Positions 23,396 to 35,944 of a stretch of DNA of 64,000 bases are shown here, piece by piece. The notes under the pieces were generated by a model that was not told the DNA's origin, did no database searches, and was given only the letters and a program-made list of their open reading frames with translations. Made by a program: the position numbers and the translations under genes. The stretch spans positions 5,806,327 to 5,870,326 of the forward strand of contig OZ024857.1 in assembly GCA_964017155.1 (NCBI GenBank), read 5' to 3'. Each line of letters begins with the position of its first letter. The first letter of the stretch is position 1. This stretch comes from Oasisia sp. SBJ-2009 (taxonomy: Eukaryota > Annelida > Polychaeta > Sabellida > Siboglinidae).

Positions 23396-23645
23396 TGATT
23401 GTGAAACATGGATCTTCGCTGCAGATATACAGTAGAGGACACTTGCCATGGCAATGTAGTGTTTCCGAAAGATCTTGCGCATGACGTACAAAGGACATGT
23501 TTCTAACGAAGACGTTCGCAACAAGATCAACAAGCCACCGGACCATACGAAGACTTCCTAACACCGGCCAAGAAGCGCAGACAGAAGTGGTACGGTCACG
23601 TATCACAATCATCTGGCCTTGCAAAGACCATCTTGCAAAGTACAC
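23396..23645 (+). mobile_element. LINE reverse-transcriptase C-terminal relic
   Basis: The plus-strand frame reads CETWIFAADIQ, then a stop, then CFRKILRMTYKGHVSNEDVR, then further stops. This is the LYGCETWT...CFRRLLRISYKEH...VR block found after the RT domain in RTE-like LINEs. It is degenerate, with no intact frame. Confidence 0.65.
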
Positions 23646-24129
23646 TTAGATACACGTCAATCAGAATTGCCTTCAGAATCTCCGTTTCTGAGCCATCTTT
23701 CTATTCCATCTACTTTGCAGTTACACTCCACATCAGATTTCCTTTGTCCTTTGTCACCCTAGTGCTTATCATATGATTGTCAAGTGAAAAGGTTTATGAA
23801 AGTTTCCAGAATACAGGTAAAGGTTTGTGGAAGACAGTTTTCATGCATAAAAGCCAACATGCGCTTCACAATGCCATGCAATTGCAGTGGATATTGGATG
23901 AGGTGGGGTCGGGGTAGGTGAACATATTGGGAGTTTTCAATATGCTATGGCATAATTTTGTAATCAATAAACCAATGTTTGAATTGGCCAACTCAGTCCG
24001 TTTTCCAGGATGTTTAAAAGCCATCGTTAAATCGTTGCCTCCAAACATCTATATTTCCACATTAGCTTCAAGGTTCGACGATAGATCATAAGACACACGG
24101 ATAACAGGCTCTCCTAGGATACATAAATA
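23646..24129. other. Intergenic, nothing recognised
   Basis: AT-rich sequence between the LINE relic and the ~150-bp repeat block. No motif or frame is supportable. Confidence 0.5.
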
Positions 24130-24775
24130 ATACTGTTTGGTGGGGTCATCTTTTAGAATGACGGATAAGTCAAAAGTAATACAACACATAATTACTTCTA
24201 AAAATGTTGTATTTTGACATCAACTTTTGGTCTCTAAGCCACGAAGTTCTTAAGCTATTGATATAATACTTTTAGAAATTTTGTCGGGCGCCATCTTCAA
24301 AAATGGCGGATATTTGAAAGTCAATAAAGGTTAACAGTAATACAATCTAAATAATTATATCTAAAAACCTTACATCTTTACATCAATGTTATGGCTCTAG
24401 ATTACGTAATCCTTATGATATGGGTAAATGGCTGAGCCGGACGCCATCTTAAAAAATGGCGTATATATGAATGTTAGTGAAGGTCAAATGTACATTGGTG
24501 TATATCACTATCCACAAAGCTGTCCAATATCATCAACATTACTGCTTAATGTGATGTAGTTTTTGAGATATTGTGACATTTGTTTTGACGACCGCCAACT
24601 TTAAAAATGGCAGACGCGAAAGCTGGAAAATTCCATAAATGGTTGATTTCAAATCCGTGTCCCATAGGACATATATCCACATACGACAATTATTTCTCTA
24701 GATGAAACAGTTATTAACGTACGGCGAAATAAAATATGGCGGCCATTTTTTAAATGGCCGCTAAACCACGATGGG
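24130..24775. repeat. Decayed tandem repeat, period ~150 bp, with GCCAT-TT-AAAATGGC hairpins
   Basis: Five diverged units, each with a small inverted repeat of the form GCCATnTTnAAAAATGGCGG, at about 24145, 24290, 24446, 24592 and 24742. Spacing is 144-156 bases. Between the hairpins, phrases such as GTAATACAA...TAATTA and ACATCAA recur. Confidence 0.6.
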
Positions 24776-26630
24776 ACCAAATATAAAAATAGCAAAAAGG
24801 GTTTTTAAGTTCTATATAGTGTTTGGATGATTTTAATACCTGTTGCCAAGAGTTTACACAAAATGTAAAGATTGAATTATTTGACATTTACCGACGGACT
24901 AATAGGTTAACGAGATAGAAAGTGACGTGTTGGTCTCGATCGCGGAAGTTCTGTCTCTGGCCCTTAAACCCTAACGCATCAGCTTCCACTTCATCATTAC
25001 CACAGCAGATTCCCGCACCAGAAGAAAGCACAAACACAAACTACAAACAGCGAAATGGAGGATGATTAGACCTAGAAAGGTGAAAAGGGCAGGATGAAAA
25101 GGAACCTTTACTGTTGTAATCAACGGTGGTTAAAATCTATAACAATATAACTAAAAACAAAGACGCAGATATTGCGTAATGCAGCGTAAATTATATTTAT
25201 TGTCATCGTGCGCAAACATATATCGCACACCGTCAGGCTTGTATAAACGCAATCAATGCAAATACATATTGCACATTAATTATGACTATTTTCATCGCCA
25301 CCTATTTTGCAAAGTAAGGTGTTATTAGTGTATAGTTGCTGCTTTGGTAGCAAGCATACGCACCTGAAGTGTTGCTAAGTACACCTCTGTACCATAATTA
25401 TGTAAATAAATTATGTATTTTCTATAATGTTGCCATGGCTGAAGAACGTAAACGCCTGCAAGTTGCCGACAGCAAACAACCAGTTATTTCGAAACCATTA
25501 CTGTACGTACGAATGCTGTCATGGGCTGTCTGTGTCCGTCTCTCTATCGCCGCGTTGTGCAACATCTCTTCACTACAGATTTGGGGCTGCGATCACTAAT
25601 TGATGATGCCGAAAATGCCACGCTGTTGTGCATCGGATTAAAACATCGAGGCATGCTAACTGTCCGTCACGCCGGGTCACTCCAAATCAGTTCGAGTACA
25701 TCAAGTAGCACATTGTATAGGACGTGTCCGCACATTTTGCAGCACGGGTCTGCATCCGGCGCTTTCTCTCTGGTAACAATATCACATAGAACATCTCCAC
25801 AAATCCCACGGTGCCGGTTGATGGCTGTCCATCTCAGTCCGCCGCGTTCTGCCGCTGGGATCGCTTTCGTCAACCCGGAATGCCAACTGCATTTCCGCCG
25901 GAAGCCGAAGTTGCCCTACTGTAGCACGCTTGCATGCGCCGTGAGACCGCAGCATCGCCAAATCGTCCGGGAATCCAGGACGCGATCGCATCCCGGGCCC
26001 TTTGATTCCTTCTCCATGTCCAGTTTTAAGACTGCTTGAATTACGTCCGATTCTTTCGCGGACGTGACTTTGACCGGTGTCGCTGCGAAAAGAATGTCGC
26101 TATATCATTCATCCATAACATGAAATGATAGTACATACTTATTAAAAAATAACATTAAAATAGACAAATACCGAATAAGTATTATTTTATAGAAAAATTA
26201 CCATAATTATTTTATTTATGGTTTGTATCGTTGTACTTAGTTTTACAAGTTTACTTTTGTTAAGTGTGCTCTGCATTTTTTGTACGGACGCTTTTAAAAG
26301 GTGTTCTTATTTCTTTGTCATACATTCCTTCATAATTAACCAGTCACTGCTTTCGCAACTGAAGAAAAAACAAAGTAATCCATGCTCAGGTGGACTGGAC
26401 TGCGAAACACGGGTATTTCACATTTGGTTTGAAAGGGATTTAATGCAGGTTTACTTAATGGTCACCATGGAGTCGTTCCTTGTAGTAGATGTTGCAAGTA
26501 AAGTACTTTCCTCTAGGCGTTTTTGTTTGTTTCATTCCAATCTCCTTTCTCAAATCCTTCATCGTCCTTCTATCATTTACTCTACACGCATTATCCTGCC
26601 CACCTCCTGCCTCTCTGTCAATGTTCTAAA
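24776..26630. other. Intergenic, no supportable gene
   Basis: Several open frames at 25369-26040 on both strands overlap a GC-richer patch (25620-26080). None shows a domain, a splice pattern or a match to its neighbours. 26100-26630 is AT-rich with nothing recognised. Confidence 0.5.
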
Positions 26631-26631
26631 C

Positions 26632-26633
<2 letters not shown>

Positions 26634-26691
<58 letters not shown>

Positions 26692-26905
26692 TCATCATCA
26701 TCATCATCATCATAATCATCATTGTGCAGCCATGGTGTCCCGTCGTTGGGCGCGAAGCCCTCAGCATGCTGCTTACACATCTGCCTATCTTGCGCTATCC
26801 TCTGCCAGATGGTACCCTTCCAGTAGTTCTCTAGTCCTTCTTCTTCTTCTTCTTCTTCTTCTTCTTCTTCTTCTTCTTCTTCTTCTCCTCCTCCTCCTTC
26901 TTCTC
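26634..26905. repeat. (TA)n, (CAT)n and (CTT)n microsatellites
   Basis: (TA)n at 26634-26688 runs directly into (CAT)n to about 26718. A (CTT)n tract with CTC interruptions lies at 26838-26905. The predicted poly-Leu and poly-Glu frames are artefacts. Confidence 0.95.
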
Positions 26906-26989
26906 TCAGATACTGGACGGGGCCCGTTGCAGGGCGTTTAAAGTCCAACGAGAATTTGTGAGTTCACTACGGGTTACACATTTACTCCC

Positions 26990-28030
26990 TGTGGGGGATC
27001 TTTTACTTCCCCGGCACAGACACTAGATATAAGGGACCACCGGCTTTTAGTGTCTCTTCCGAAAGACACGGGCAAATGTGGTGTGAACGAAATTGCCTAA
27101 GTTTCGAAACGGCGGTAGGTGGGATTGAACCACCGTCCGTCCCCTCAATTCGTCTTTCCACCGTCTCGCCGGTCTTCCTCTAGGTCTTTTCCTTTTGTAA
27201 GGTTTCCAGGTGGTGATACGCAGTGTCCATCGGTTATCTCGTATTCTGCTGACGTGCCCTGCCCAGGTCCACTTCCGCCTTCTGACATGTTCAATCACAT
27301 CTGTTACCTTGGTATTTTCCTCTTACCCAGATGTTTGCTTTTCTGTCCCGGTATGTGATGTTTAACATACTCCTTTATACCTTTTTTTGTGCGGCTGGTA
27401 GCTTGTTCTTTGTTTGGGTGGTGAGTGCCCATGTTTCCGCGCCGTTTGTCATTGCTGGGAGTACGCACGAGTTGTAGACTTGTCTCTTCTAGCATGTTAC
27501 AATATTACCTTTGAAGATGGCGAGGTGCTTGGCGAATGCTGTCCATCCGGATTCTTTTTGTTTGAATCTCATTGTCTTGGGTTTTGTCTCTGTTGCTTAT
27601 CTCTGTCCCAGGTAGATGTAGCTTTCAACGTTCTCGATCTGAGTGTTGCTGACATATATTGGTGTGTCGTTTTCCATCATCACCTTTGTCTTCGACTTGT
27701 TCATCTTCAGATCCCGATTTTCGCTTTCATCTGCTAATTTGTTGTAGCTCATGTGGTGTATTAGCCCATATGAGTATGTCGTCGGCGAAGCGAAGATGAC
27801 TAAGATATTTGCCGTTTATCTTCAAGATTGTGGTTTCCAAAGTCAGTCATCTAAATATGCTTTCGAGTGCTGCCATGAACAGCTTGAGCGATATGATAGC
27901 TCCATGTCGTACTCCTCTCTTGATGTTGATCTTGTTGCTTTCTTTGTGTAGGTGGACTGTCAACGTATGCTTCAATCTAATAGCAGAACTATCTGTAAGA
28001 CTGACTCGCCTGCCAGACCAGTAATCGACG
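26990..28030 (-). mobile_element. RTE-like LINE relic, antisense, many frameshifts
   Basis: On the minus strand, pieces of one RT can be followed in order. They are AALESIF-like sequence near 27880, RFADDILIWAN (catalytic motif C) near 27790, KTKVMMEN near 27690, then the C-terminal block RKWTWAGHVSRIRDNRWT and KRPRGRPARRW at 27130-27270. Each piece is in a different frame or split by stops, so this is a dead copy. It is distinct from the better-preserved RTE-like element at 32258-34661. Confidence 0.7.
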
Positions 28031-28822
28031 TCTGCCAGCTCTAAATTATAGACGCTTATACTACATCATGATATCACTATCTAAGTAGGATAGCTGTGCG
28101 TTTCTGTTGTTTCTTTGTGTGGCGATCTCTGGACATCCGATGCGCGTGATTAGGATATCTGAACGTCCGTGTTTGAAGGAGTTGCTCAGTGGTGTTGCAG
28201 AATTGCAAGGCTGCTGACATGCAGTGGCGTATTTAGGGTTGCATTTGGCAATGACCTTCCTTTGGAGAAATATATCTTAATAATGCATTGCTCTTCTTCA
28301 AGGCAAACTAATCACACCTTTTCATCCGTGAAAATTTCGGCCTTCTTTTCGACATCCTATATCTCCGCTGCTGACCTGATTTGCAATTTGTTCGACAACG
28401 ACAACGTAGATGAAAGATGTTTGTTTCCGTTCCTTACAAAACATCACAGTGTCTGTACAATCAAGTAGAATGCGAACATGACACTTTAAGTTTGACGTAC
28501 GATGTTAGGCTCGTGTGGAACCAAGATTTGCCCTCAAGTCTTTCAAAAGATATCGTATCGTTTCCTCGTCGTGCGTTTGGTTCGTTGTCAAGCACAAGCT
28601 GTGATGGTGATTCCAAGCAAGAATTAACATGTAAAAAGTAATTTGGAAGACGGCAATGCTTCGGCCGAATGAAACGCAATCTCTCTTGGTTTGACATATC
28701 GCATGCCAAATGTTCGAACTAAAACGTGTGCAGTTTGTCGAGTTTAAAATGGATAACATAGAATGGAGTGGGGTTGACGAAAATAAAGGTTTGTTTCCGC
28801 AGTGCGCCGTTGTGCGACCTAC
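28031..28822. other. 3' flank or intron of gene B; no exon recognised
   Basis: If the donor at 28823/28822 is used, this is intron. If not, the gene B frame continues to a stop at 28505. I could not find a following exon with conserved sequence. Confidence 0.4.
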
Positions 28823-29431
28823 CTGCCGGTTGTTCTGGCTACTGGAGCGACTCATCAGGGCGTTCTTCGATCGGTGTTCCCCTTTCGGGATGTGCTCCTG
28901 TAGTCCGGCGAGCAGCAACTTTACGGAGTCCTTGTGGATGGGCAGGTAATAGACGTCGGGACTCGATTCCGAGTACATCCGGGTATCTTCGATTACCCAG
29001 TACTTGCCCACCAGATCGGCGTAGTACAGCGACCCCAGGTAGCAGACGCAGGCGAAGTAGAGCGACCAGGCGCTGAGGAACGGGTCGTCGGAGTAGCAGG
29101 GCAGCTGGAAGTAGAAGACCGCGTAGTCGATCAGGCGGTTCAGTGGCATCCAGATGAACCGGAACACGAGCCAGATGACGATGATCTGGAAGATGTCGTG
29201 CGTGTAGTGGCGCGCGCCCGTGCCCGCGCTGCGGAAGTAGCGCCGGAAGCCGGGCACGAGCACGTTGAGCGTCGCCGACATGTAGAGCCATGGGCCGAGC
29301 TCGACCGGGCCGCGCCCGACCGAGATGCCACGGTGGAGGAGCGCCGGCGCGATCACCTGCAGGAAGAGGATGCATACGGCTCTCTGCGTGATCAGCCACG
29401 CATGACGGACCACGCGCGACCAATGCTTCAT
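28823..29431 (-). CDS. Unrecognised multi-pass membrane protein B, first coding exon
   Basis: ATG at 29431 (MKHWSRVVRHAW) to a strong donor CAG|GTAGG at 28823/28822: 203 codons, phase 0. Hydrophobic segments lie at about residues 15-30, 48-66, 82-108 and 120-145, followed by SLYYADLVGKYW and YYLPIHKDSV. It is clearly related to gene A (22472-23176): the same helix order, the same Trp-Pro-Arg-Leu spacing in the third segment, and the same SLY-(A/D)-LVG motif. Roughly a third of residues agree by eye. It has high GC content and lies under a CpG-rich promoter-like region. Downstream exons were not identified. The unspliced frame stays open to 28505 but loses membrane-protein character. Family unknown. 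Confidence 0.65.
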
Positions 29432-29494
29432 CAGGGCTGCTGGCGGCAACTATCGCGCGTCGTCTGTGTGCACGGTCGGCCGTACCACCTCACA

Positions 29495-29690
29495 ATTGTG
29501 TGACGTGCGACGTGCGCCGGTGACGTCACGCGAAGCACACCGGACGGCGCGTCACCGACGGGTCGTTCGACGTTGATCGCGGTCGCGGCCGTCCGCGCAT
29601 TCTCGTGGGTTCTCGCCGCGCTCACGGTCGTACCAGCGCGACGCGAGAACTCGGCTAGCGATCGGTGTTCCGCCGTCTGCTTCTGGATAA
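29495..29690 (-). promoter_or_regulatory. CpG island-like 5' flank of gene B with a CRE palindrome
   Basis: Dense CpG dinucleotides immediately upstream of the ATG at 29431, including a perfect TGACGTCA at 29521-29528 (the CREB/ATF consensus). The surrounding DNA is AT-rich, so the contrast is sharp. Promoter role is inferred. Confidence 0.5.
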
Positions 29691-31092
<1,402 letters not shown>

Positions 31093-31142
<50 letters not shown>

Positions 31143-31156
31143 CATGTGTGTGTATG

Positions 31157-31214
<58 letters not shown>

Positions 31215-31215
31215 C
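31093..31215. repeat. (TA)n microsatellite, right flank of a TIR element
   Basis: (TA)n interrupted by a CATACATGTGTGTGTATG stretch near 31138. It is the continuation of the tract at 30149-30251. Confidence 0.95.
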
Positions 31216-31365
31216 ATATGCGGGAATAGAAATGTTTTCCTTCCTCACAGATGGCATGCACCTTGTTTGCCAAACAGGTAATAATAGTCAACCCCACAAA
31301 TAAGACATAAGACCTACATGTGTGCTGTAGAAGAAGGCAGATAACGTGTTTCATGCAGGCAGCAT

Positions 31366-31561
31366 CAATCAATCAATCAATCAATCAGTCAGTCAGTCAG
31401 TCAGTCAGTCAGTCAGTCAGTCAGTCAGTCAGTCAGTCAGTCAGTCAGTCAGTCAGTCAGTCAGTCAGTCAGTCAGTCAGTCAGTCAGTCAGTCAGTCAG
31501 TCAGTCAGTCAGTCAGTCAGTCAGTCAGTCAGTCAGTCAGTCAGTCAGTCAGTCAGTCAGT

Positions 31562-31611
<50 letters not shown>
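31366..31611. repeat. (CAAT)n-(CAGT)n-(CAGG)n tetranucleotide array
   Basis: Three pure blocks in series: CAAT (31366-31386), CAGT (31387-31562) and CAGG (31563-31611). Sharp block boundaries suggest successive expansion of point-mutated units. Open frames of Ser-Val-Gln repeats are artefacts. Confidence 0.95.
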
Positions 31612-31612
<1 letters not shown>

Positions 31613-32246
31613 AGACCGAGAAGTTATGAATTTGGTGAATGAAGAGAAAGAAACAATGAACGCAACTGAAAAAGAAAAAGGTTGTGAACACATCTAAAGA
31701 GAAAGACGTGTTGAAACCAACGGTGATGGAACAGATTATGGATATGGATTTTTCATATCTATTGGCTAGGCTTAAATCAACTGCTGATGAAATTGTGAAA
31801 CTGTGCATATGCATGAAACTGTATGCATCGTTTCCTCAGTGCAAACGTTTCGCCACTATTGTGCGTGATGTTTATCAGTTTATGACACTCTTCAAGAACA
31901 TTTAGTTAAATTCTAGAACATTCCAGGGTACTCGAACGCAACATTGTAATTCAAGAACATTTTGGCAATCTGTGGCGACCTGACCCGGCAATATCCGGTT
32001 ATGTTTTCGCCACGGTCGCCACGGCCCACGTTACTCGTCGGCAACTTGCTGAAAGTCAACTTCAAAACAGCTCCGAAAGTCAGTATAACTGCCTGAATTG
32101 GTATAGTAACTCTATCCATGGCTAATGTAAGGCATTTTGCCGATATGTTGATGCGGAAACTTATATAAATGAAGCGATACATAACAAAAACAGCCTGACC
32201 GGGTCCGTGAGATACCTGCGACAACATTGGTTTATCATGATGTATT
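31612..32246. other. Intergenic, nothing recognised
   Basis: Between the tetranucleotide array and the RTE-like element. No domain is seen in the short frames. Confidence 0.5.
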
Positions 32247-32257
32247 ATATATTGGGT

Positions 32258-34661
32258 TCCAAACACTGGCATATGATAGACTTCATCATCACGAGGTGTC
32301 GGGATAAGATGGACATCCACAGCACCCGAGCCATGCGTGGAGCAAACTGTTGGACCGATCACCAGATGCTGAGATCAAAAGTGGCTTTCAGAATACGACA
32401 AAAGCACAACAGGCAAGGGACAAATAAGCCGACCAAGCTCAACGCTGCAAAACTAAGTACCATCAGCCATAGGGAGAGTTTTGAGCAGGAGATGGACAGT
32501 GCTCTCGCCCACTGGGAGGAGAAGGAAAACTCAACACCAGACAGGGAATGGGCAGCTCTGCAGCAGGTTGTGTACAACACAGCCAAGACATATCTTGGCA
32601 AGCCAGACAGAAAACACCAGGACTAGTTCGACCTCAACGACCAGGAGCTACAGACTCTTATGAGCAGAAGAGACCAAGCCCACCAGAGAGTGTTACAAAC
32701 CAGGAGCACTAGATCCACCACTGCAGCATACAAAGATGCCTGCAGACTGCTACAAAAACACACCCGTGCACTGAAGTCGGACTGGTGGGAAAGGAAAGCA
32801 GTGGAGCTGCAGAGAGCTGCCGACAGTAACAACATGAAGGGCTTCTACAATGGACTGAAGGAAGTGTGGGGACCCAAAAAGAAGGGACCTGTTCAACTAA
32901 AATCAACAGACGGAATGGAAACCTTCTCTGACAGCAAGAGAGTTGTGGCAAGATGGAGTGAACACTTCCAGAAGCTACTCAACGTCCCTGGCGACATAGA
33001 TCACGAAGCTGTGGACAACATCCCGCAGCGCATTACCAAGACAAGCCTTGATGAGATTCCAACTATGGATGAGATGGCTAGAGCAATCGCCAGCCTGAAA
33101 GATGGCAAAGCACCTGGAGGAGATGGAATTCCTGCAGAAGTATGGAAGCATGGAGGAGACAATCTGTTCAGGAGACTGCACCAACTAATCACCAATGCCT
33201 GGGAGATGGGTTTTGTACCACAAGCATGGAAGGATGCAAGCATTATAACCATCTACAAGAAAGGTGATCGAAGAGACTGTGGGAACTATAGAGGAATCTC
33301 TCTTCTTTCCATAGCAGGCAAGATCTTCGCCAGGATCCTCCTCAACAGACTATCTACCCACCTAACACCAGAGGTAGTTCCGGAGACACAATGTGGCTTC
33401 AGAGGTAACCGGAGCACCGTGGATATGATATTTTGTCTCCGACAACTACAAGAAAAGTGCATTGAGCAGGACCGACCACTGTACATGGTATTTGTCGACT
33501 TCAGTAAGGCGTTCGATACAGTTGGGAGGACCGGACTATGGCAGCTACTGAAGAAGTATGGCTGCCCAGAGAAGTTCACAACAATGATCGAGGCACTACA
33601 TACCGGAATGATGGCGACTGTTAATGTTGGAGGGGAAGTCTCGGAATCGTTCAGGGTCACAAATGGGGTCAAACAAGGCTGTGTACTGGCGCCCACGCTC
33701 TTTTCCATCTTCCTATCAGCAATGCTCGACAATGCTTTCCGAGACATGGGGGATGGCATCTACATACAGTCCAGACAGAGCGCTGACTTATTCAACGTCG
33801 CACACTTCAGAGCGAAGACCAAGACTACACGGATACTGATGAGGGAGCTGCTATTCGCAGATGACAGTGCACTGGTTGCACACTCTGCTGAAGAGATGCA
33901 GAAAATAGTGGATGCTTTTTCCAATGCGTCAAAGAAGTTCGGCCTGAAGATTAACATCAAGAAGACCGAGGTGATGTACCAACCCAACTCTACAAGAACC
34001 CGAGAGGAGGCTATCATGGTTGATGGAAACAAGCTGAACTCTGTTATGGAATTCACCTACCTCGGAAGCACTATATCAAGTGACGGATGCATTGACGATG
34101 AAATACAGAGGAGGATGGCCAAGGCTAGTGCATCTTTCGGCCGACTACGCCAGAGACTCTGGAACAACCACCATGTGTCCATGCGGGTTAAAGGCAAGAT
34201 ATACCGTGCAATTGTGCTGTCCACCCTCCTATACGGAGCCGAGGCCTGGACAGTGTACAGACGACAGGTGAAAAAGTTGCATGCCTTCATGATGCGACAT
34301 CTGCGTTCGATCATGAGGATAACCTGGATGGACAAAGTGACAAACAAGGAAATACTCGAACGGACAGGGCTGCCATCTATGGAAGATCTTCTGATCAGAA
34401 AGAATCTCCGGTGGACTGGACACCTCATGAGGATGTCATCAGACAGGCTACCGAAGCAGGTTCTCTACTCCCAACTGTCTTCTGGTCACAGAAAGAGAGG
34501 GCGCCCTCGTCTCCGGTTCAAAGATACCATCAAGAGAAACCTGAAGCTGAGAGACATAAAGATCGACTCCTGGACATCACTCTCACAGCAGAGAGACAAA
34601 TGGAGAGCAAGAGTCAAGTGATGGAAGCAGTCTTTGTCGCTTCGCGACCGACAGCATGATG
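32258..34661 (+). mobile_element. RTE-like non-LTR retrotransposon, 5' truncated, 11-bp target-site duplication
   Basis: It is flanked by ATATATTGGGT at 32247-32257 and 34662-34672. It starts inside the endonuclease at SKHWHMIDFIITR, with the catalytic-type TDH motif present. A single in-frame TAG at 32624-32626 interrupts the frame. After it a 653-codon frame (ATG 32660 to stop 34621) holds the whole RT: NYRGISLLS, motif A FVDFSKAFDTV, GVKQGCVLAP, catalytic FADD, then TYLGSTIS, LLYGAEAW, RWTGHLMRM and a GRPRLR-like basic tail. The short 3' end has CGACCGACAGCATGATG before the duplication. It is in the same gene-free gap as the TIR element. RTE/BovB-type by motif style; clade not certain. Confidence 0.85.
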
Positions 34662-34672
34662 ATATATTGGGT

Positions 34673-35944
34673 ACACCAATCTGCATGTTTTCCACTTTCC
34701 CGATTCCGACCGTATGAATGAGAATGTATGTACGACATGCAACTTTCTTGTGGTACGCGTGCGCAAATTGTAATCTGTGCCCTGATTCGTAGATCCTAGC
34801 TAATCGAGTAATTAAAATGCGGCTTACTTAGACGGTTGCGAAAGGTTCCCCTCTCGAATGCGATCTATATAGCGTGCGAAAGTTTAATTTGTTATCCAAT
34901 TCTGACCAGTTTTACCCCACGCCATATTAGAAAAACGAAATTTCGGATTTGGACGAATCACAGAAACGATCAAATCGGGTTGACGAGCCGGAAGATTCTC
35001 ATGACGTGTGTGTGCGTGCGTAGCAATCTGTCTCCATAGACTACCCAGCAGTTCTCCAGGTTGATCAATATAAACGCTGGTCTGTTGTAATCCAATCGTA
35101 CATATTGTGGTGGCTACACCGTACGTGTCCTTAAGGTGCTCATTAACAGTGGTGTGTTGAATGTGTAATAAGTATCTTTGAGCCTTTTGGGTGCTTTGTA
35201 GCAGTAGTTACTCAAATGCTACCTCTGAGGTTTCTCAGTTCTACGATATTTGACTTGAATTGTGAAACTGTTCGCAATATCGCAAAATACTAAATAGGTC
35301 TGTAAATGCATAAGTGATATTTCATCTTATTTTTATGAATCCTTTTCATAAGTTTGCATTTGAAATAATAACAATATTGCAATATATTTAAGTTAACCAA
35401 ATATTGATTTATGGGTGCATCAGGATACACCTTCGTGCTGACAGCCATTACACGATTAGTTGTATAAATAGCAAGCTAGTTTCTTTAAATAAAGACACAT
35501 GCATCCAATTTACACAAATCTAATTTAATAAATCCTCAGCGTACAAGATCACGTCTGCATCAGACATGGATAAACTCTCTGTGGTATCACAATTTTGTTT
35601 TGAATTATCCAAAATGATCAATGTCAAAACGAGAACAGTTTTCCTCATAAACAAAGTCACTGACGCCACGCATACTTGTGTGTGTGTCCAAACTCGCGAA
35701 GTATGGCTATGGCTATACGCTATTAGTGAAAGTTCAACGGATTTGTTTGTCAGTAAATGTAATGCACTACACTGCATGTACAGTGTAGTAGGCAACATTT
35801 ACACCTCTTACTTTCTGCAAAGAGTAACCTAAACAAAACAGCAGCACTGACTACATTGAACACTAAAAACTTCGGAGAGCGTGCGTAACACAGGCACACT
35901 GCAACAGTCATATTCTAGTTGGCACTATCCCCAAGCAGCCTGCA
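34673..35944. other. Intergenic 3' flank of SDHAF2, nothing recognised
   Basis: AT-rich sequence without a recognisable frame or repeat. It must contain the 3' UTR and polyadenylation signal of the minus-strand SDHAF2 gene, but I could not assign a signal with confidence. Confidence 0.5.

Noticed and set aside
25369..26040. Overlapping frames on both strands in a GC-richer patch, including one starting MAEERKRLQVADSK
   Set aside because: No domain, no consistent splice sites and no paralogue in the window; frames on opposite strands cannot be told apart by codon pattern.
28505..28822. C-terminal continuation of gene B to 28505
   Set aside because: A strong donor (CAG|GTAGG) sits at 28823/28822 and the residues beyond it lack similarity to gene A; kept only as an alternative.
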